64,000 nucleotides of DNA from Microbacterium testaceum StLB037. Its GTDB lineage: Bacteria > Actinomycetota > Actinomycetes > Actinomycetales > Microbacteriaceae. The translations under genes and the position numbers were made by a program. The DNA lies in NCBI RefSeq assembly GCF_008763945.1, contig NZ_VTQH01000001.1:124001-188000 (forward strand), given 5' to 3'. Shown here one piece after another: positions 46,628 to 55,552 of the stretch. The stretch's first letter is position 1. Each line of letters starts with the position of its first letter. The notes beneath the pieces were generated by a model. It was not told where the DNA came from. It worked only from the letters and a program-made list of their open reading frames with translations, and ran no database searches.

Positions 46628-46966
46628 TTACTCGTTTGTCGCTGCCCGGCTTGACGCGTACGAGAGCCGCTCAAGTTCGTTGCACATGTCGTAAATGGTG
46701 CGGATGGTCTGCATCAGCGCGGCCATATCCGACGTGCTCAGTGTGACGTCGACGTCGGAGGTCTCCATGATGGTGTGCCAAGCGTGCGCGCGGTTGGGGT
46801 CGGGTTCGATGAGCAGCTCCCACCCCGTCGGGTGGACCTTGACGTGAATCGAGGGTGTGTGGTGCGCGCCTTACGAGTGTTCGCGCACCGTCGCTTTTGC
46901 GACGAAGACCGTCCCTCTACCGATGTAGTCGTCGAGCCAGGATCGGAGTTCTTTCGCATCTCGCAT
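46628..46966 (-). pseudogene. Small gene interrupted by one in-frame TAA
   Basis: Reading from ATG 46966, 31 codons (ELRSWLDDYIGRGTVFVAKA) end at TAA (46871-46873). The same frame then stays open for 80 codons with clear coding character (HVKVHPTGWELLIEPDPN and DVDVTLSTSDMAALMQTIRT). A single nonsense change in a roughly 112-residue protein explains this. No family is recognised. Confidence 0.55.
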
Positions 46967-47128
46967 CCACGCCAGATTACGTGCCGGGCACAGGTACCCC
47001 GACGGCGCGGGACGGTCGACGCGCGGCGGTAGGGGGCGCGAGGCGCCCCTCCGCTGCGACCGCACCTCCCCGGCTGAGGTCGAAACGGGCGAGGACTAGA
47101 CGCGCGTCCCGGCCGTGAGCCGCGGGCG

Positions 47129-47424
47129 CTACCGGGTGGATTGGAGGGTGAGCCCGTCCGGGCTGCTGGCCTCGTGCATCATCTGCTCGACCAATTCCGT
47201 GTCGATGGATGGTTGCCGGCCGCCGAAGAACTGCATGACTATGGGAGTCGCGGGGTCGAGCCATAGACTCAGCGTGCCGTGGTCGGGATGCGGAGCCTGC
47301 AGCATGAACGACTCGCTACGGCGGAGCTTGTTCATGATGACGATGCGCAGCTGCGACAGGACACGGTCATCGACGTCATCGCCCGGACTGACTCGACTGC
47401 CTACGTCACCGTCCCCTCGCCCAT
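47129..47424 (-). pseudogene. Broken DUF7882-type gene
   Basis: The body matches the intact DUF7882 gene at 48442 (RVLSQLRIVIMNKLRRSESF, then LSLWLDPATPIVMQFFGGRQ). The expected start, ATG 47424 with GGAG 5 nt upstream, reads MGEGTVT then hits TAG, and the downstream body is in another frame. So the gene carries a nonsense codon and a frameshift near its 5' end. Confidence 0.6.
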
Positions 47425-47579
47425 GTGCTCCGAGGTGCTTGTCGACATCCATGAAGTAGCGAACCGTCCTCTTGCTCCCGATGAGTTACTCGCTTTGGCG
47501 GAGGAGCTGGCGGAAGTCGGTCAGCTGGCCGCATACCTTGCAGGGCGTGCGCCGACTCTGTCGACGATGTGACGTGGTG

Positions 47580-47984
47580 CTACGGTCGCCATGTCTCTAC
47601 GAATGCTGCAAGGTCTGCACTTGTGGGCACGTTCACCCACAAGCGGGTGCCGGCTGAGCGTGTTCCGGTCCCGTTGGTGATGGCGGCGCCGCCGAGGAGC
47701 TTCAAGGACGGGATGACCTGGTTCGACACAGCTGTGGACAGAAGACCTAGAAGGCGCCCGTTCACGTAGACCGCGACACTGAGGGTGCCCTCCTTGCTGG
47801 TCGGCATCACACGCAGCACATACATGCGGTGACGGTTGTGTCGCCGTTCCTGGTCGTTGACCAGATATTGCGTGCCGGTGACAGCGACGCTACGAGCTGG
47901 CAGGTGGCGTAGATCTGGCAAGGTTCTGTGGCGGCTGGCATGCCCCGTCAGTCCGTGAAGAAGTTCTTCCCAAAACCTGTGCAT
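47580..47984 (-). CDS. HIRAN-like small protein, copy 1
   Basis: A 134-residue protein: MHRFWEELLHGLTG, TQYLVNDQERR, then a beta-rich block (LSVAVYVNGRLLGLLS, GTRLWVNVP) that resembles HIRAN domains in its V-NG--LG--- pattern. HIRAN domains bind DNA ends in other proteins; assignment here is tentative. GAGGTG lies 6 nt upstream of the ATG. A paralogue is at 52186-52599. Confidence 0.6.
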   Translation of the reverse strand: MHRFWEELLHGLTGHASRHRTLPDLRHLPARSVAVTGTQYLVNDQERRHNRHRMYVLRVMPTSKEGTLSVAVYVNGRLLGLLSTAVSNQVIPSLKLLGGAAITNGTGTRSAGTRLWVNVPTSADLAAFVETWRP

Positions 47985-48073
47985 TTTGCACCTCGCAGGT
48001 TCGCAATCAGTGCTCGCCTAGCCGGTGCTAAGAAAGGTCCACGGTCATCGCCCGTCAGGCGTAGAGTCCGACC

Positions 48074-48238
48074 ATGTGGACCGTACTCATTATCCTCCTC
48101 GTTGCGTGGGCGGTGCTGTCGGTCGTCGGATTCGCGTTCGAGGGCCTGCTGTGGCTGGGCATCATCGGCATCGTGCTGTTCATCGGCACACTCATTTTCG
48201 GAGTCTTCGGCAGCCTAAGGGGCCGGCGAAGTTCCTGA
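48074..48238 (+). CDS. 54-residue membrane protein, copy 1
   Basis: A small, almost wholly hydrophobic protein with two helices (VLIILLVAWAVLSVVGFAF and LGIIGIVLFIGTLIFGVF) joined by EGLLW, ending in a basic RGRRSS. A close paralogue of the same 54-residue length lies at 53218-53382, which confirms that this is a real gene. Function unknown. Confidence 0.65.
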   Translation: MWTVLIILLVAWAVLSVVGFAFEGLLWLGIIGIVLFIGTLIFGVFGSLRGRRSS

Positions 48239-48441
48239 GCACTCGCCCTCTCACTGCTGCCCCGACGACGTAGCGCAAGAACAGTTCCCACGTCACGCAT
48301 CGACTCGAGACGGAACACTACGAGAGTCCCGGACGCGCTTGCTTGGACACAGCGGCTGATGAGTGGTGTCATCTCGGCAGCTGACAATCGTCGCCCGGAG
48401 ATCGCACGCCGCCCGCCACTACGCCCTGAGAAGAAGGTGTT

Positions 48442-48765
48442 GTGGGCAAGTTCATCTACGGTGTCGGAATCAGCGCGGACTTCGAATACCGCCTCCTCGC
48501 GCACCTGCAAGTGGTTGTCGGCAACAAGCTACGGCGAGGCGAACCGTTCTACCTCTCCTGGCGAGGCGACCAGAGCACCGGCGGCGGCCGCACCAGCGTC
48601 TGGGTGCACCAAGGCGCGTCCATGGTCTTCAAATTCCACGGTGGTCGGCCCCCCGCGCTCAACCGAGCCTGGCTGGAAGCGCTGATGCACACCGCCAACT
48701 CCAACACCGGGCTGCATGTCGTCCCCGAACCCGCACCCGACACAGCCCCCGACTCCATGATCTGA
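48442..48765 (+). CDS. DUF7882 family protein
   Basis: A 107-residue member of the DUF7882 family common in Microbacteriaceae and formerly mislabelled as ATP-dependent DNA ligase. Typical features are MGKFIYG, EYRLLAHLQVVVGNKLRRGE, FYLSW and SVWVHQGASMVFKFHGGRPP. The GTG start has AAGAAGG upstream. Function unknown; several paralogues per genome are usual. Confidence 0.7.
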   Translation: MGKFIYGVGISADFEYRLLAHLQVVVGNKLRRGEPFYLSWRGDQSTGGGRTSVWVHQGASMVFKFHGGRPPALNRAWLEALMHTANSNTGLHVVPEPAPDTAPDSMI

Positions 48766-48830
48766 GGCACGAAACGCCGCCGAGCGCAACCAGGTCCCTG
48801 TAACCGGCTGAGCCCTTCTACGGTCGCCCG

Positions 48831-49127
48831 ATGCACATGATCACTCGAGCCAGCATCGCTGTGGACAACACCGTGCACATCCTGTCCATCGACACCGACG
48901 TCAGGGAGATCAAACGCCTGATCATCGACGCCGTGCACCGAGGCGGCGACTTCGTCGACATGACCACCGCGGGCAACCGCACCATCAGCGTCCTGATCAC
49001 CCCGACAACACAAGCGACACTCGCGACCGAAGACGTTCTCGTCGACTTCGGCCAGAACGAACGCGCGACAGCCGCGTACGACGAGGACTACGACCAAACA
49101 GACGAAGGCAACTGGCGCCACCAATAG
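48831..49127 (+). CDS. Small conserved hypothetical protein, copy 1
   Basis: A 98-residue protein with a core IKRLIIDAVHRGGDFVDMTT and TISVLITPTTQATL, ending in an acidic tail. The protein at 54243-54551 shares the order of these blocks (LKAAIRNAVRSGADFVDVT, then IFATTASVMSITVD). The pair defines a small family I do not recognise by name. Confidence 0.6.
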   Translation: MHMITRASIAVDNTVHILSIDTDVREIKRLIIDAVHRGGDFVDMTTAGNRTISVLITPTTQATLATEDVLVDFGQNERATAAYDEDYDQTDEGNWRHQ

Positions 49128-49145
49128 CAGCCGCTCAGGCGAGCG

Positions 49146-49780
49146 CTACGACCGCCACGCCCAGGCCGCATCCTCGGCGTCGCGGAGCACCACGCCAAGG
49201 CCGCCTGCCCACCAACGCGACATGTGACTCGGTTCCCGCCGAACCTCGACGTTGAGCCACTGTGCCCACGTCCACGGATCGTCCACACCGCTTTGCAGGA
49301 GCGTCAGCACCGCGCAGAGGTCAGGATGACGTGGCCATCCCGGACCTGGAACGCAAGGAATATGTCTTTGCCGTCCGCGGTAGGCAAGCGCAGCACGGCG
49401 AGGTCGTCTGCCGCCTCCGCATTCTCGGTGGGCGAGACCCCGAGCACCCGGCCGAGGCTGTCAGCGGTGTATCAAGGACCGACGATTTTCGCCCACGGGC
49501 TCTTATCCTCTTCGGTGCCGTTCGCCGTCTTTGACGGCGCGTTCTTGCCGTAGGCGCAACCGGTCATTGCGGCCCACTCTCGGCGCAGGTCCTCGAGGTA
49601 GTTCGTTGGATAGATGCCGGCGAACTCCTCGGCGATGGCCTCCACGCGCTCATGTCGCGCACCCAGACGTTCACCGTCGTCGGCGGCGCGCTTCGGCCGA
49701 CGCTCCGGTAGCCGTTCTGGGGAGGTCACGCCCACCACCACCGTGCGTGATAAGCCTCGTGTATCGGTGGCGCCTCGCAA
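49146..49780 (-). pseudogene. Broken paralogue of the MbcA-like gene
   Basis: The frame from 49780 runs to IVGP and meets TGA where the intact copy has Cys (GPCYT). It continues as YTADSLGRVLGV and VLRLPTADG, shifts frame after DGHVILTSARC, and ends with PWTWAQWLN and EDAAWAWRS*. Its N-terminal part (AEEFAGIYPTNYLEDLRREW) is also recognisable upstream of the intact copy, but there in another frame. Confidence 0.7.
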
Positions 49781-49988
49781 ACCATCATGCGCGCCTCCGA
49801 CCGTCAGCGCATGTCTTCGTGTTGCGGTTCACACCTCCGTTGTACGCGTGTGCCGCTCGCGCGGCAAGGCCTGAAGCGCCCATTCACCGGTGGTCAGATT
49901 GGCCCACCTGGAGCTGTACGCTCTCTGATCGCGGCAACCATAGTGGGATGGACTCGGTCGAGCCCTACGTCAGCTGCGTGGTGCGGGC

Positions 49989-50270
49989 TTGCTGGAAGCG
50001 GGTGAGGTGGCGGGTGAAGTTTCGTCGCCCCCGGCTCCAGCGACGTGCTTCGCCTCCTATCTTCGGGCTATAACGACGCACATTGGGGTCCACCTTGAAC
50101 GAATCCCCATTCCTGGGCTGCTGGTGCGGTTATACGTGCGCGAGAGTGCTGACGCGCTGCGCGAGTGGGCCGAGTTCGGCATCTTCCCCTCGCCCAGCCG
50201 CCGCGGGTTCTATACGCTCGGCTCGCTTCGCCGGTGGAGCGCGCAGATGTCAGCGTGGGAACTTCGGTAA
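49989..50270 (+). CDS. Doubtful small protein
   Basis: A 93-residue frame whose C-terminal half (SADALREWAEFGIF and RRGFYTLGSLRRWSAQM) has coding-like composition. No ribosome site is seen and the 5' end is uncertain; a GTG within the frame (about 50125) is a possible start. The flanks 49781-49988 and 50271-50392 hold nothing I can identify. Confidence 0.3.
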   Translation: MLEAGEVAGEVSSPPAPATCFASYLRAITTHIGVHLERIPIPGLLVRLYVRESADALREWAEFGIFPSPSRRGFYTLGSLRRWSAQMSAWELR

Positions 50271-50392
50271 GTCGGCACGCCCGTAGCCTCCCAAGAAGTG
50301 CTGTTCGGTCGGCGTGACGTTCACGCCATCGCCTATCGCTGTTCCTGCGCCTGGCGCCGTCGTTCGGTCACCTGCAGCTCAGCCACGCGCGG

Positions 50393-50737
50393 TCAGCGCG
50401 TCGGCGTGTACACGTTCTCTGAGACCGCTGTGTACCCCGCCGGCGCGATGCCCGCGTCGGGCACGACGATGAACGTCCACGTCTGCCCGCTGATGGTGCC
50501 GGGTCCTGCTGCTCCTCCGCAGCTCGATGCCCAGTCGGTGTCGTCAACGTGCACGAGCAAGCAGACGCCCGCGACGTCGTTTCCTCGGGCGAGCCAGAGG
50601 GACGCGCCCTCGTGCTCACCGGCGAAGCGAGCGGTCTCGAGGTCCATCGAGCTGCGCGCGTAGTCGGGCAGGCTCGCGGGGAAATAGTCGGCGGGCGTCG
50701 TCTCCCGGTCGAAGATGGCGTACCACGCATGTCGCCT
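50393..50737 (-). pseudogene. 3' fragment of a hypothetical secreted/membrane protein gene
   Basis: About 114 codons are open in one frame (TPADYFPASLPDYARSS, ASLWLARGNDVAGVCLLV, DTDWASSCGGA) and end in ENVYTPTR. A TGA (50738-50740) precedes it and there is no start codon in the first 28 codons, so the 5' part has been lost. It lies just beyond the desaturase gene. Confidence 0.5.
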
Positions 50738-50935
50738 TCAGGGGGGATGGTCCTCCAAGTGTCCGCCGAAGATGCTTCTTCGCGCGGCCCCCTCGCGATC
50801 ATCTACCGCGCCGGATACTGTGTCGTTCGATCATTGACGGGTGAGGCGAGGAAGCGTTCGCAGCGGAGGGGCGGGACGTGCATATCGCGGGTCCTATCCC
50901 GCACCAGGGGCCGGCGCGGCCTCAGCCCGCGGCAC

Positions 50936-52042
50936 TCAGCTGCGGGCAGCCGCGGACGTCATGGGGCATTCGAACGGATCGCGCGCTGCGAGACCGACGC
51001 GGTTCAGGTATCGGATGACGATGCCGTAGGAGCTCCACAGGGTTGTTTCTACGTAGGGAACCTCCAAGGTGGCGCTGTGTTCTTTCACGATGGCGCGGGC
51101 GCGGCTGAGGTGCGGCCGGGGCATGTTGGGGAACAGGTGGTGTTCGATCTGGTAGTTCAGGCCGCCCATGAGCCACGTGGCCCACCACCCGCCCGTGATG
51201 TTGCGCGAGGTCCGGACTTGTTTGCTGAAGAAGTCGAGCTTCGCGTTGGGGGCGATGACGGCCATGCCTTTGTGGTTCGGAGCGAAAGACGCCCCCATGT
51301 AGACGCCGAAGACGGCGAGCTGGACGCCGAGGAACGCGAAGGCCATACCCACGGGCAGGAAAAGGAACACCGGCGCGACGAAAACGGAGAAGCGGAGCGT
51401 GAGGATCCCGAGTTCGCTCCATCGTCCTTTCACCTCTCCCCGGGAGAGGAGGTGGCGCAGTGCGAGGAAGTGGAGATTCGCCCCCTCGAGGGTGAGCAGG
51501 GGGAAGAACAACCACCCCTGCCGTTGTGTGATCCACCGGCGGACGCCCCGAGACGCAGCGGCATCGGTGTCGAGGAACGACACGGTGTCGACGGCTATGT
51601 CGGGGTCTTTGCCGACACGGTTGGGATTGGCGTGGTGGCGGGTGTGCTTGGCGCCCCACCACGACATGCTGAGGCCGACGATGCCGTCGCCCAGCCAGAG
51701 GGCGAGTCGTTCATTCGCGGGTCCGGACCCGAGGATCTGTTTGTGCGCCGCCTCGTGGGCGAGGAAGGCGACCTGCGTGAAGAGGATGCCGAGTGCGGCG
51801 GCGATGAGGAGCTGGAACCAGCTGTGGCCGAGGAGCACGAACCCCGTGACGGCGGCGGCGAACCCGACGGCGACTGCGGCTCCTACGGCGGCGTAGAAAC
51901 CTGTCGCGCGTGTCAGAAGCCCCGTTTCGCGGACGACTCGTGACAAGTCGGTGTAGGCCTTGGCCATCGGCGGGAAATCTGTTGTCCCCGCGTAGGTTTG
52001 TCGGATTGGCCCCAACCGGGATTTGGTTATCGGTGCGGACAT
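50936..52042 (-). CDS. Membrane fatty acid desaturase (acyl-CoA/acyl-lipid)
   Basis: A 368-residue membrane desaturase with all three histidine boxes: HEAAH, HTRHHANP and QIEHHLFP. Two pairs of hydrophobic helices carry the di-iron centre on the cytoplasmic face. It introduces double bonds into acyl chains to keep membranes fluid. ATG 52042 has GAGGGGCG upstream. It sits inside the island, while a decayed homologue lies in the backbone at 32675-33200. Confidence 0.88.
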   Translation of the reverse strand: MSAPITKSRLGPIRQTYAGTTDFPPMAKAYTDLSRVVRETGLLTRATGFYAAVGAAVAVGFAAAVTGFVLLGHSWFQLLIAAALGILFTQVAFLAHEAAHKQILGSGPANERLALWLGDGIVGLSMSWWGAKHTRHHANPNRVGKDPDIAVDTVSFLDTDAAASRGVRRWITQRQGWLFFPLLTLEGANLHFLALRHLLSRGEVKGRWSELGILTLRFSVFVAPVFLFLPVGMAFAFLGVQLAVFGVYMGASFAPNHKGMAVIAPNAKLDFFSKQVRTSRNITGGWWATWLMGGLNYQIEHHLFPNMPRPHLSRARAIVKEHSATLEVPYVETTLWSSYGIVIRYLNRVGLAARDPFECPMTSAAARS

Positions 52043-52185
52043 TTTCGCCCCTCGGTATTCAGGTGACCGGCTGGTCGGATTCCAAGGGCGGTTGCCGCGG
52101 AGTGCCAGCAACGTTACTCAGGGAACATGTCGTCGGTCGCATATATTCCGATATTCTCGAGAGATTCCGGCGGATGCGTCGCGGA

Positions 52186-52599
52186 TTATCGCGGTTTCTG
52201 CTGAGTCTGCCAATTGGCCGCGAAAGCGGTTACAGCGTCTGGGTCTGGAAGATCGACCCAGAGGCGGATACCGCCGGCTCGAGTGCCGGTGCCGTTGACG
52301 ACGGCGGCGCCGCCCATCGTTGTCAGAGCTGCGGCGAGCGGTTCGACGGCGCCTCGGGGCAGACGTCCCAGGTCGCGGCCGTTGGAGAACACCGCCACGG
52401 TGAGGAATCCGTTCGCATCCTCTTTGGTGCGCAGCACGTAAAGCCGGTTCTTGTCGTCGTGGCGTTCGCTGTCGTTGACGAGGTATTGCGTGCCGACCAC
52501 CGCGACGCTGCGTGAGGGCAGTGCCCGCAGGTCGGGTAGTTGCCGGGGGCGGCTCGCCTTCCCCGACAGCGCGTGCAGCAGTTCTTCCCAGAACCTCAT
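52186..52599 (-). CDS. HIRAN-like small protein, copy 2
   Basis: A 137-residue paralogue of 47580-47984: MRFWEELLHALSGKASRPR, GTQYLVNDSERHD, LTVAVFSNGRDLGRL and GIRLWVDLPDPDA align along the whole length. Same possible HIRAN relation and same uncertainty. Confidence 0.6.
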   Translation of the reverse strand: MRFWEELLHALSGKASRPRQLPDLRALPSRSVAVVGTQYLVNDSERHDDKNRLYVLRTKEDANGFLTVAVFSNGRDLGRLPRGAVEPLAAALTTMGGAAVVNGTGTRAGGIRLWVDLPDPDAVTAFAANWQTQQKPR

Positions 52600-52653
52600 A
52601 GTGTCGACCGCCGTAGACCTGAGTGATCGCTCGAGTGATCCCTGCGTCGTGTC

Positions 52654-53112
52654 TCAGGTTGTTTCAGAGGAGGGACGAAACATGATGAGCGATGCTCGCG
52701 CCGCGAGGGCATCCGTTCTGGTGCCTTCGGCGGCGGCGGCGTCCTGAATCAGCTTCCGAGCCGCTTCTTGACTCTCCCGGACTTGCGTCGTGAGGTACGC
52801 CAGATGGTCAGCCAGAACAGTCGACAACCCCTGCTCGAGTTCGTCGAGGGTCGTGTTCCGGATTTCCAAACGACGGTCGGAGACCCGCAGGGTGACGGAG
52901 GGGAACCCGGCCGCGACCAGCGCCTCCTGCGTCTGGGCAGAGTGGATCGCGAGGACCTCGTCTGGGGAAGGCCGCCGGGAGAAAACGGCGTCCACTTGAT
53001 AATTCTCAGGCGCCTCAGGCGTGTCCAAAGTGGACGGTAGCGATCCGGGCAGAACCGCGGTCAACCCGAGCGGTTGGGGCTGCGTAGTGGATGTGGGGTT
53101 TGTCGATGACAC
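52654..53112 (-). CDS. Hypothetical protein with C-terminal coiled coil
   Basis: A 152-residue protein. The GTG start is supported by GGAAGAG; the longer frame to 53190 would add a hydrophobic stretch. The N-terminal 50 residues are Thr/Pro-rich. Then come DAVFSRRPSPDEVLAIHSAQ and VTLRVSDRRLEI, and a helical end (AYLTTQVRESQEAARKLIQD). No family recognised. Confidence 0.5.
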   Translation of the reverse strand: MSSTNPTSTTQPQPLGLTAVLPGSLPSTLDTPEAPENYQVDAVFSRRPSPDEVLAIHSAQTQEALVAAGFPSVTLRVSDRRLEIRNTTLDELEQGLSTVLADHLAYLTTQVRESQEAARKLIQDAAAAEGTRTDALAARASLIMFRPSSETT

Positions 53113-53217
53113 GTCTAACTCTTCCAGTAAGGCGACACGACCGAGCTCAATCCAGAAACAAGCGAGCGTTGCCGCAGCACTACAGACCATCGTCTCAAGG
53201 CTGAGATGACGGCATTT

Positions 53218-53382
53218 TCACAATGAGCGACGCTTGTTCCGCGATCTCACGACACCAAAGACAAAGGTTCCAACTAGGAGCACGATGCCGACGATGCCCA
53301 ACCAGAGCAACCCCTCAAATGTGAAGCCCACGATTGTCAGGATTGCCCAGACGACGAGCAGAATTATCAACGTGAGCCACAT
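53218..53382 (-). CDS. 54-residue membrane protein, copy 2
   Basis: Paralogue of 48074-48238 with the same length and pattern: two hydrophobic helices (LIILLVVWAILTIVGFTF and LGIVGIVLLVGTFVFGVV) linked by EGLLW, then a basic tail (RSRNKRRSL). Codon use is less GC-rich than copy 1. Confidence 0.65.
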   Translation of the reverse strand: MWLTLIILLVVWAILTIVGFTFEGLLWLGIVGIVLLVGTFVFGVVRSRNKRRSL

Positions 53383-53576
53383 ACTTGTGACTCTACGCTC
53401 GTTTCTCGTTTAACCGTGGGCAGAAACTCCTGCCTCTCGGAGAAGCCGGGGCCGCAGCCTAGAAGTGCATAAATCAAGGGTTTTTCATTGGCAGGCACTT
53501 CAGCGACCGTAAGTCAATGCCCCCATCGAGACGCCCGTGCGCGGTGCCCGCGGTGAGCATCCTCGCCCGAAGCTCA

Positions 53577-54125
53577 CTAGCCACGCGTGCGCAGCGAACG
53601 CAAAAGCCCGGCGGCCGGGCGCTGCTGCTCACCCTGCTGGGCGGCGAGGACGATGAGGAGTCCGGTGAGGGCAGGCGCAATCCACTGACCGACACGCTGC
53701 TGCTTCTGGGCGGTCGCGAGAGCGGTCGACGAGGTGCCGGTGGGTTCGGTGACGCCTTCACCGCCCTCATCGGCGTGGCGAGCAATCTGAGCGCCGAGCA
53801 ACCCGGCCCACACGCTGGCAGCGATGGCGAGCACCGTGGTGACGAGCTTGAGCGCGGTGTTGTGGCGGGCCTTGGGTTGACCGGCGAGTCGGGTCTTGTT
53901 GCCCAGGATCAGACCGACACCGCCGATACCGTGCACGATCATCGCGAGCAGCTGCACCGGTGCCCATCGCGCCCATCCGGCGGATGACAGTTTGAGCCGT
54001 TCTGTGGGGTCGGTGGCTTGGGCGGCGCCGCCGTTGAGGCCGACAGCGCCCATGAGCGTGCCTCCGAACCAGGCAGCCAATCCGAGGTCGTGCATGCTGC
54101 GGACGAGGGTGTTGCGAGTGGACAT
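53577..54125 (-). CDS. Four-helix membrane protein
   Basis: A 182-residue protein with hydrophobic segments near 14-32, 55-75, 90-112 and 145-165 (LGLAAWFGGTLMGAVGL, VQLLAMIVHGIGGVGLIL, LVTTVLAIAASVWAGLLG). A Gln/Arg-rich tail follows. GAAGGTGA precedes the ATG. It resembles small actinobacterial membrane proteins of unknown role. Confidence 0.6.
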   Translation of the reverse strand: MSTRNTLVRSMHDLGLAAWFGGTLMGAVGLNGGAAQATDPTERLKLSSAGWARWAPVQLLAMIVHGIGGVGLILGNKTRLAGQPKARHNTALKLVTTVLAIAASVWAGLLGAQIARHADEGGEGVTEPTGTSSTALATAQKQQRVGQWIAPALTGLLIVLAAQQGEQQRPAAGLLRSLRTRG

Positions 54126-54242
54126 GTCGTCACCTTCCGATGGGGGACTCCGACCACACACCCCCAGAGCCAGGTACGCACGCGGGTTGCCTTCTGACGG
54201 AGATGATGCGTGCCACCGCGATACGACTCCGCCCGTCAGGGG

Positions 54243-54551
54243 TTAGATGATGTCGAAGGAGGTGTCGATGTCGTATGTACCAGTGCAAGCCCCGGGACAG
54301 TCGAGGGCTTCCTGGTCGGCTGCGGTGCCGGCGCTCACCTTCTCATTGTCGACGGTGATGGACATGACTGATGCGGTGGTGGCGAAAATGCCGATGCGGC
54401 TACCGGTGTCCAAGGTGACGTCGACGAAATCGGCTCCGGAGCGCACCGCGTTTCTGATGGCGGCTTTCAGACCGTCGACGTGTTCCGTCGCGGCGAGAGG
54501 GTATGTCACATCGCCGACGGTGAGGAGCACCCGCCGGATCGTGTGTGACAT
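54243..54551 (-). CDS. Small conserved hypothetical protein, copy 2
   Basis: A 102-residue relative of 48831-49127, with LLTVGDVTYPL, LKAAIRNAVRSGADFVDVTL and IGIFATTASVMSITVD in the same order. It ends in a Cys-bearing acidic tail (DCPGACTGTYDID). Function unknown. Confidence 0.55.
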   Translation of the reverse strand: MSHTIRRVLLTVGDVTYPLAATEHVDGLKAAIRNAVRSGADFVDVTLDTGSRIGIFATTASVMSITVDNEKVSAGTAADQEALDCPGACTGTYDIDTSFDII

Positions 54552-54700
54552 AGCGGGGACCGTAACCCCGACGTCGCCTCACGCGTGCCCGCCTTGCGCT
54601 TCCGTGCCACCTGTGTCGGTCGAGGACGACACGCTGAGCTGTTTTGCGCAGGAGAACCACGAAAGGTAGTTGTGAAGCTACCCCGGACGCGGGCGAACTG

Positions 54701-54883
54701 CTACACGTTGGGGACTTCCTCCCCGGCGTCGTCGAGAATGTGGGTGTCGTCGCGAGCGACCGCGGCGCGCGTGGAGGCTTCGGTCGCCTGAGCTCGGTCG
54801 GCGAGGAACACGATTGCCCCGGCGACGATCACCGCGGCTCGGGCGGCGACGGTAACGAGGATAGGTTTCGAGAGCGTTTTCAT
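54701..54883 (-). CDS. 60-residue exported or membrane-anchored peptide behind the CDF gene
   Basis: It begins with a basic stretch (MKTLSKPILV) and a hydrophobic helix (VAARAAVIVAGAIVFLA) followed by an acidic tail. Its ATG lies 3 nt after the CDF transporter stop, so it is the third gene of the smtB-CDF operon. Acidic residues and position hint at metal binding; this is speculative. Confidence 0.5.
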   Translation of the reverse strand: MKTLSKPILVTVAARAAVIVAGAIVFLADRAQATEASTRAAVARDDTHILDDAGEEVPNV

Positions 54884-54886
54884 AGG

Positions 54887-55552
54887 TCAGTCGCCATGGT
54901 CGTGGTCCTCTTCAAGGAGCATCCCGACCGAGGTCGCGCAGGCATCGCCGCGCCACGCCTCGAGGCCTTCGCGAATCGCGAAGCCGGCGATGACGAGGCC
55001 TGCGACAGCGTCGGCCCACCACCACCCGAGCAGGCTGTTGACGACGAGGCCGGCGAGCACCGCGACGGACAGGTATGTGCAGATGAGCGTCTGCTTGGAG
55101 TCCGCAACCGCGGTTGCCGATCCCAGCTCGCGGCCCGCGCGGCCTTCCGCGAGGGAGAGGAAAGGCATGATGACGACGCTGAGCGCGGTGAGCACGATGC
55201 CGACGGTGGAGTGCTGCACGTCGACCTGGCCCACGAGGGCCAGCACAGAAGTTGCGGTGACATAGGCGGCAAGGGCGAAGAAAGCCACGGCGATGACGCG
55301 CAGCGTGCCTTTCTCCCACCGCTCGGGGTCGCGCCGGGTGAACTGCCAGGCGACAGCGGCGGCCGAGAGGACCTCGATTGTGGAGTCCAGCCCGAACCCG
55401 ATGAGGGCCGCGGAGGAGGCGACGGTGCCGGCGGTGATGGCGACGACGGCCTCGACGAGATTGTAGGCAATCGTGGCCGCGACGATCCACTTGATGCGTC
55501 GTTGCAGGATGTGCCGGCGGTCGTCCGTGGGGCGTGGAGTGGTCGTGGTCAT
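54887..55552 (-). CDS. CDF-family heavy-metal cation transporter
   Basis: A 221-residue, short cation diffusion facilitator with five or six helices. It shows IAYNLVEAVVAI, FGLDSTIEVLSAAAVAWQF (metal-site Asp in a D-x-x-x-E pattern), and ATAVADSKQTLICTYLS, and ends in EEDHDHGD, a His/Asp tail likely to bind metal. It lacks the usual C-terminal cytoplasmic domain. Transcribed with the upstream smtB gene (ATGA overlap). It should export Zn2+, Cd2+ or a similar ion. Confidence 0.8.
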   Translation of the reverse strand: MTTTTPRPTDDRRHILQRRIKWIVAATIAYNLVEAVVAITAGTVASSAALIGFGLDSTIEVLSAAAVAWQFTRRDPERWEKGTLRVIAVAFFALAAYVTATSVLALVGQVDVQHSTVGIVLTALSVVIMPFLSLAEGRAGRELGSATAVADSKQTLICTYLSVAVLAGLVVNSLLGWWWADAVAGLVIAGFAIREGLEAWRGDACATSVGMLLEEDHDHGD

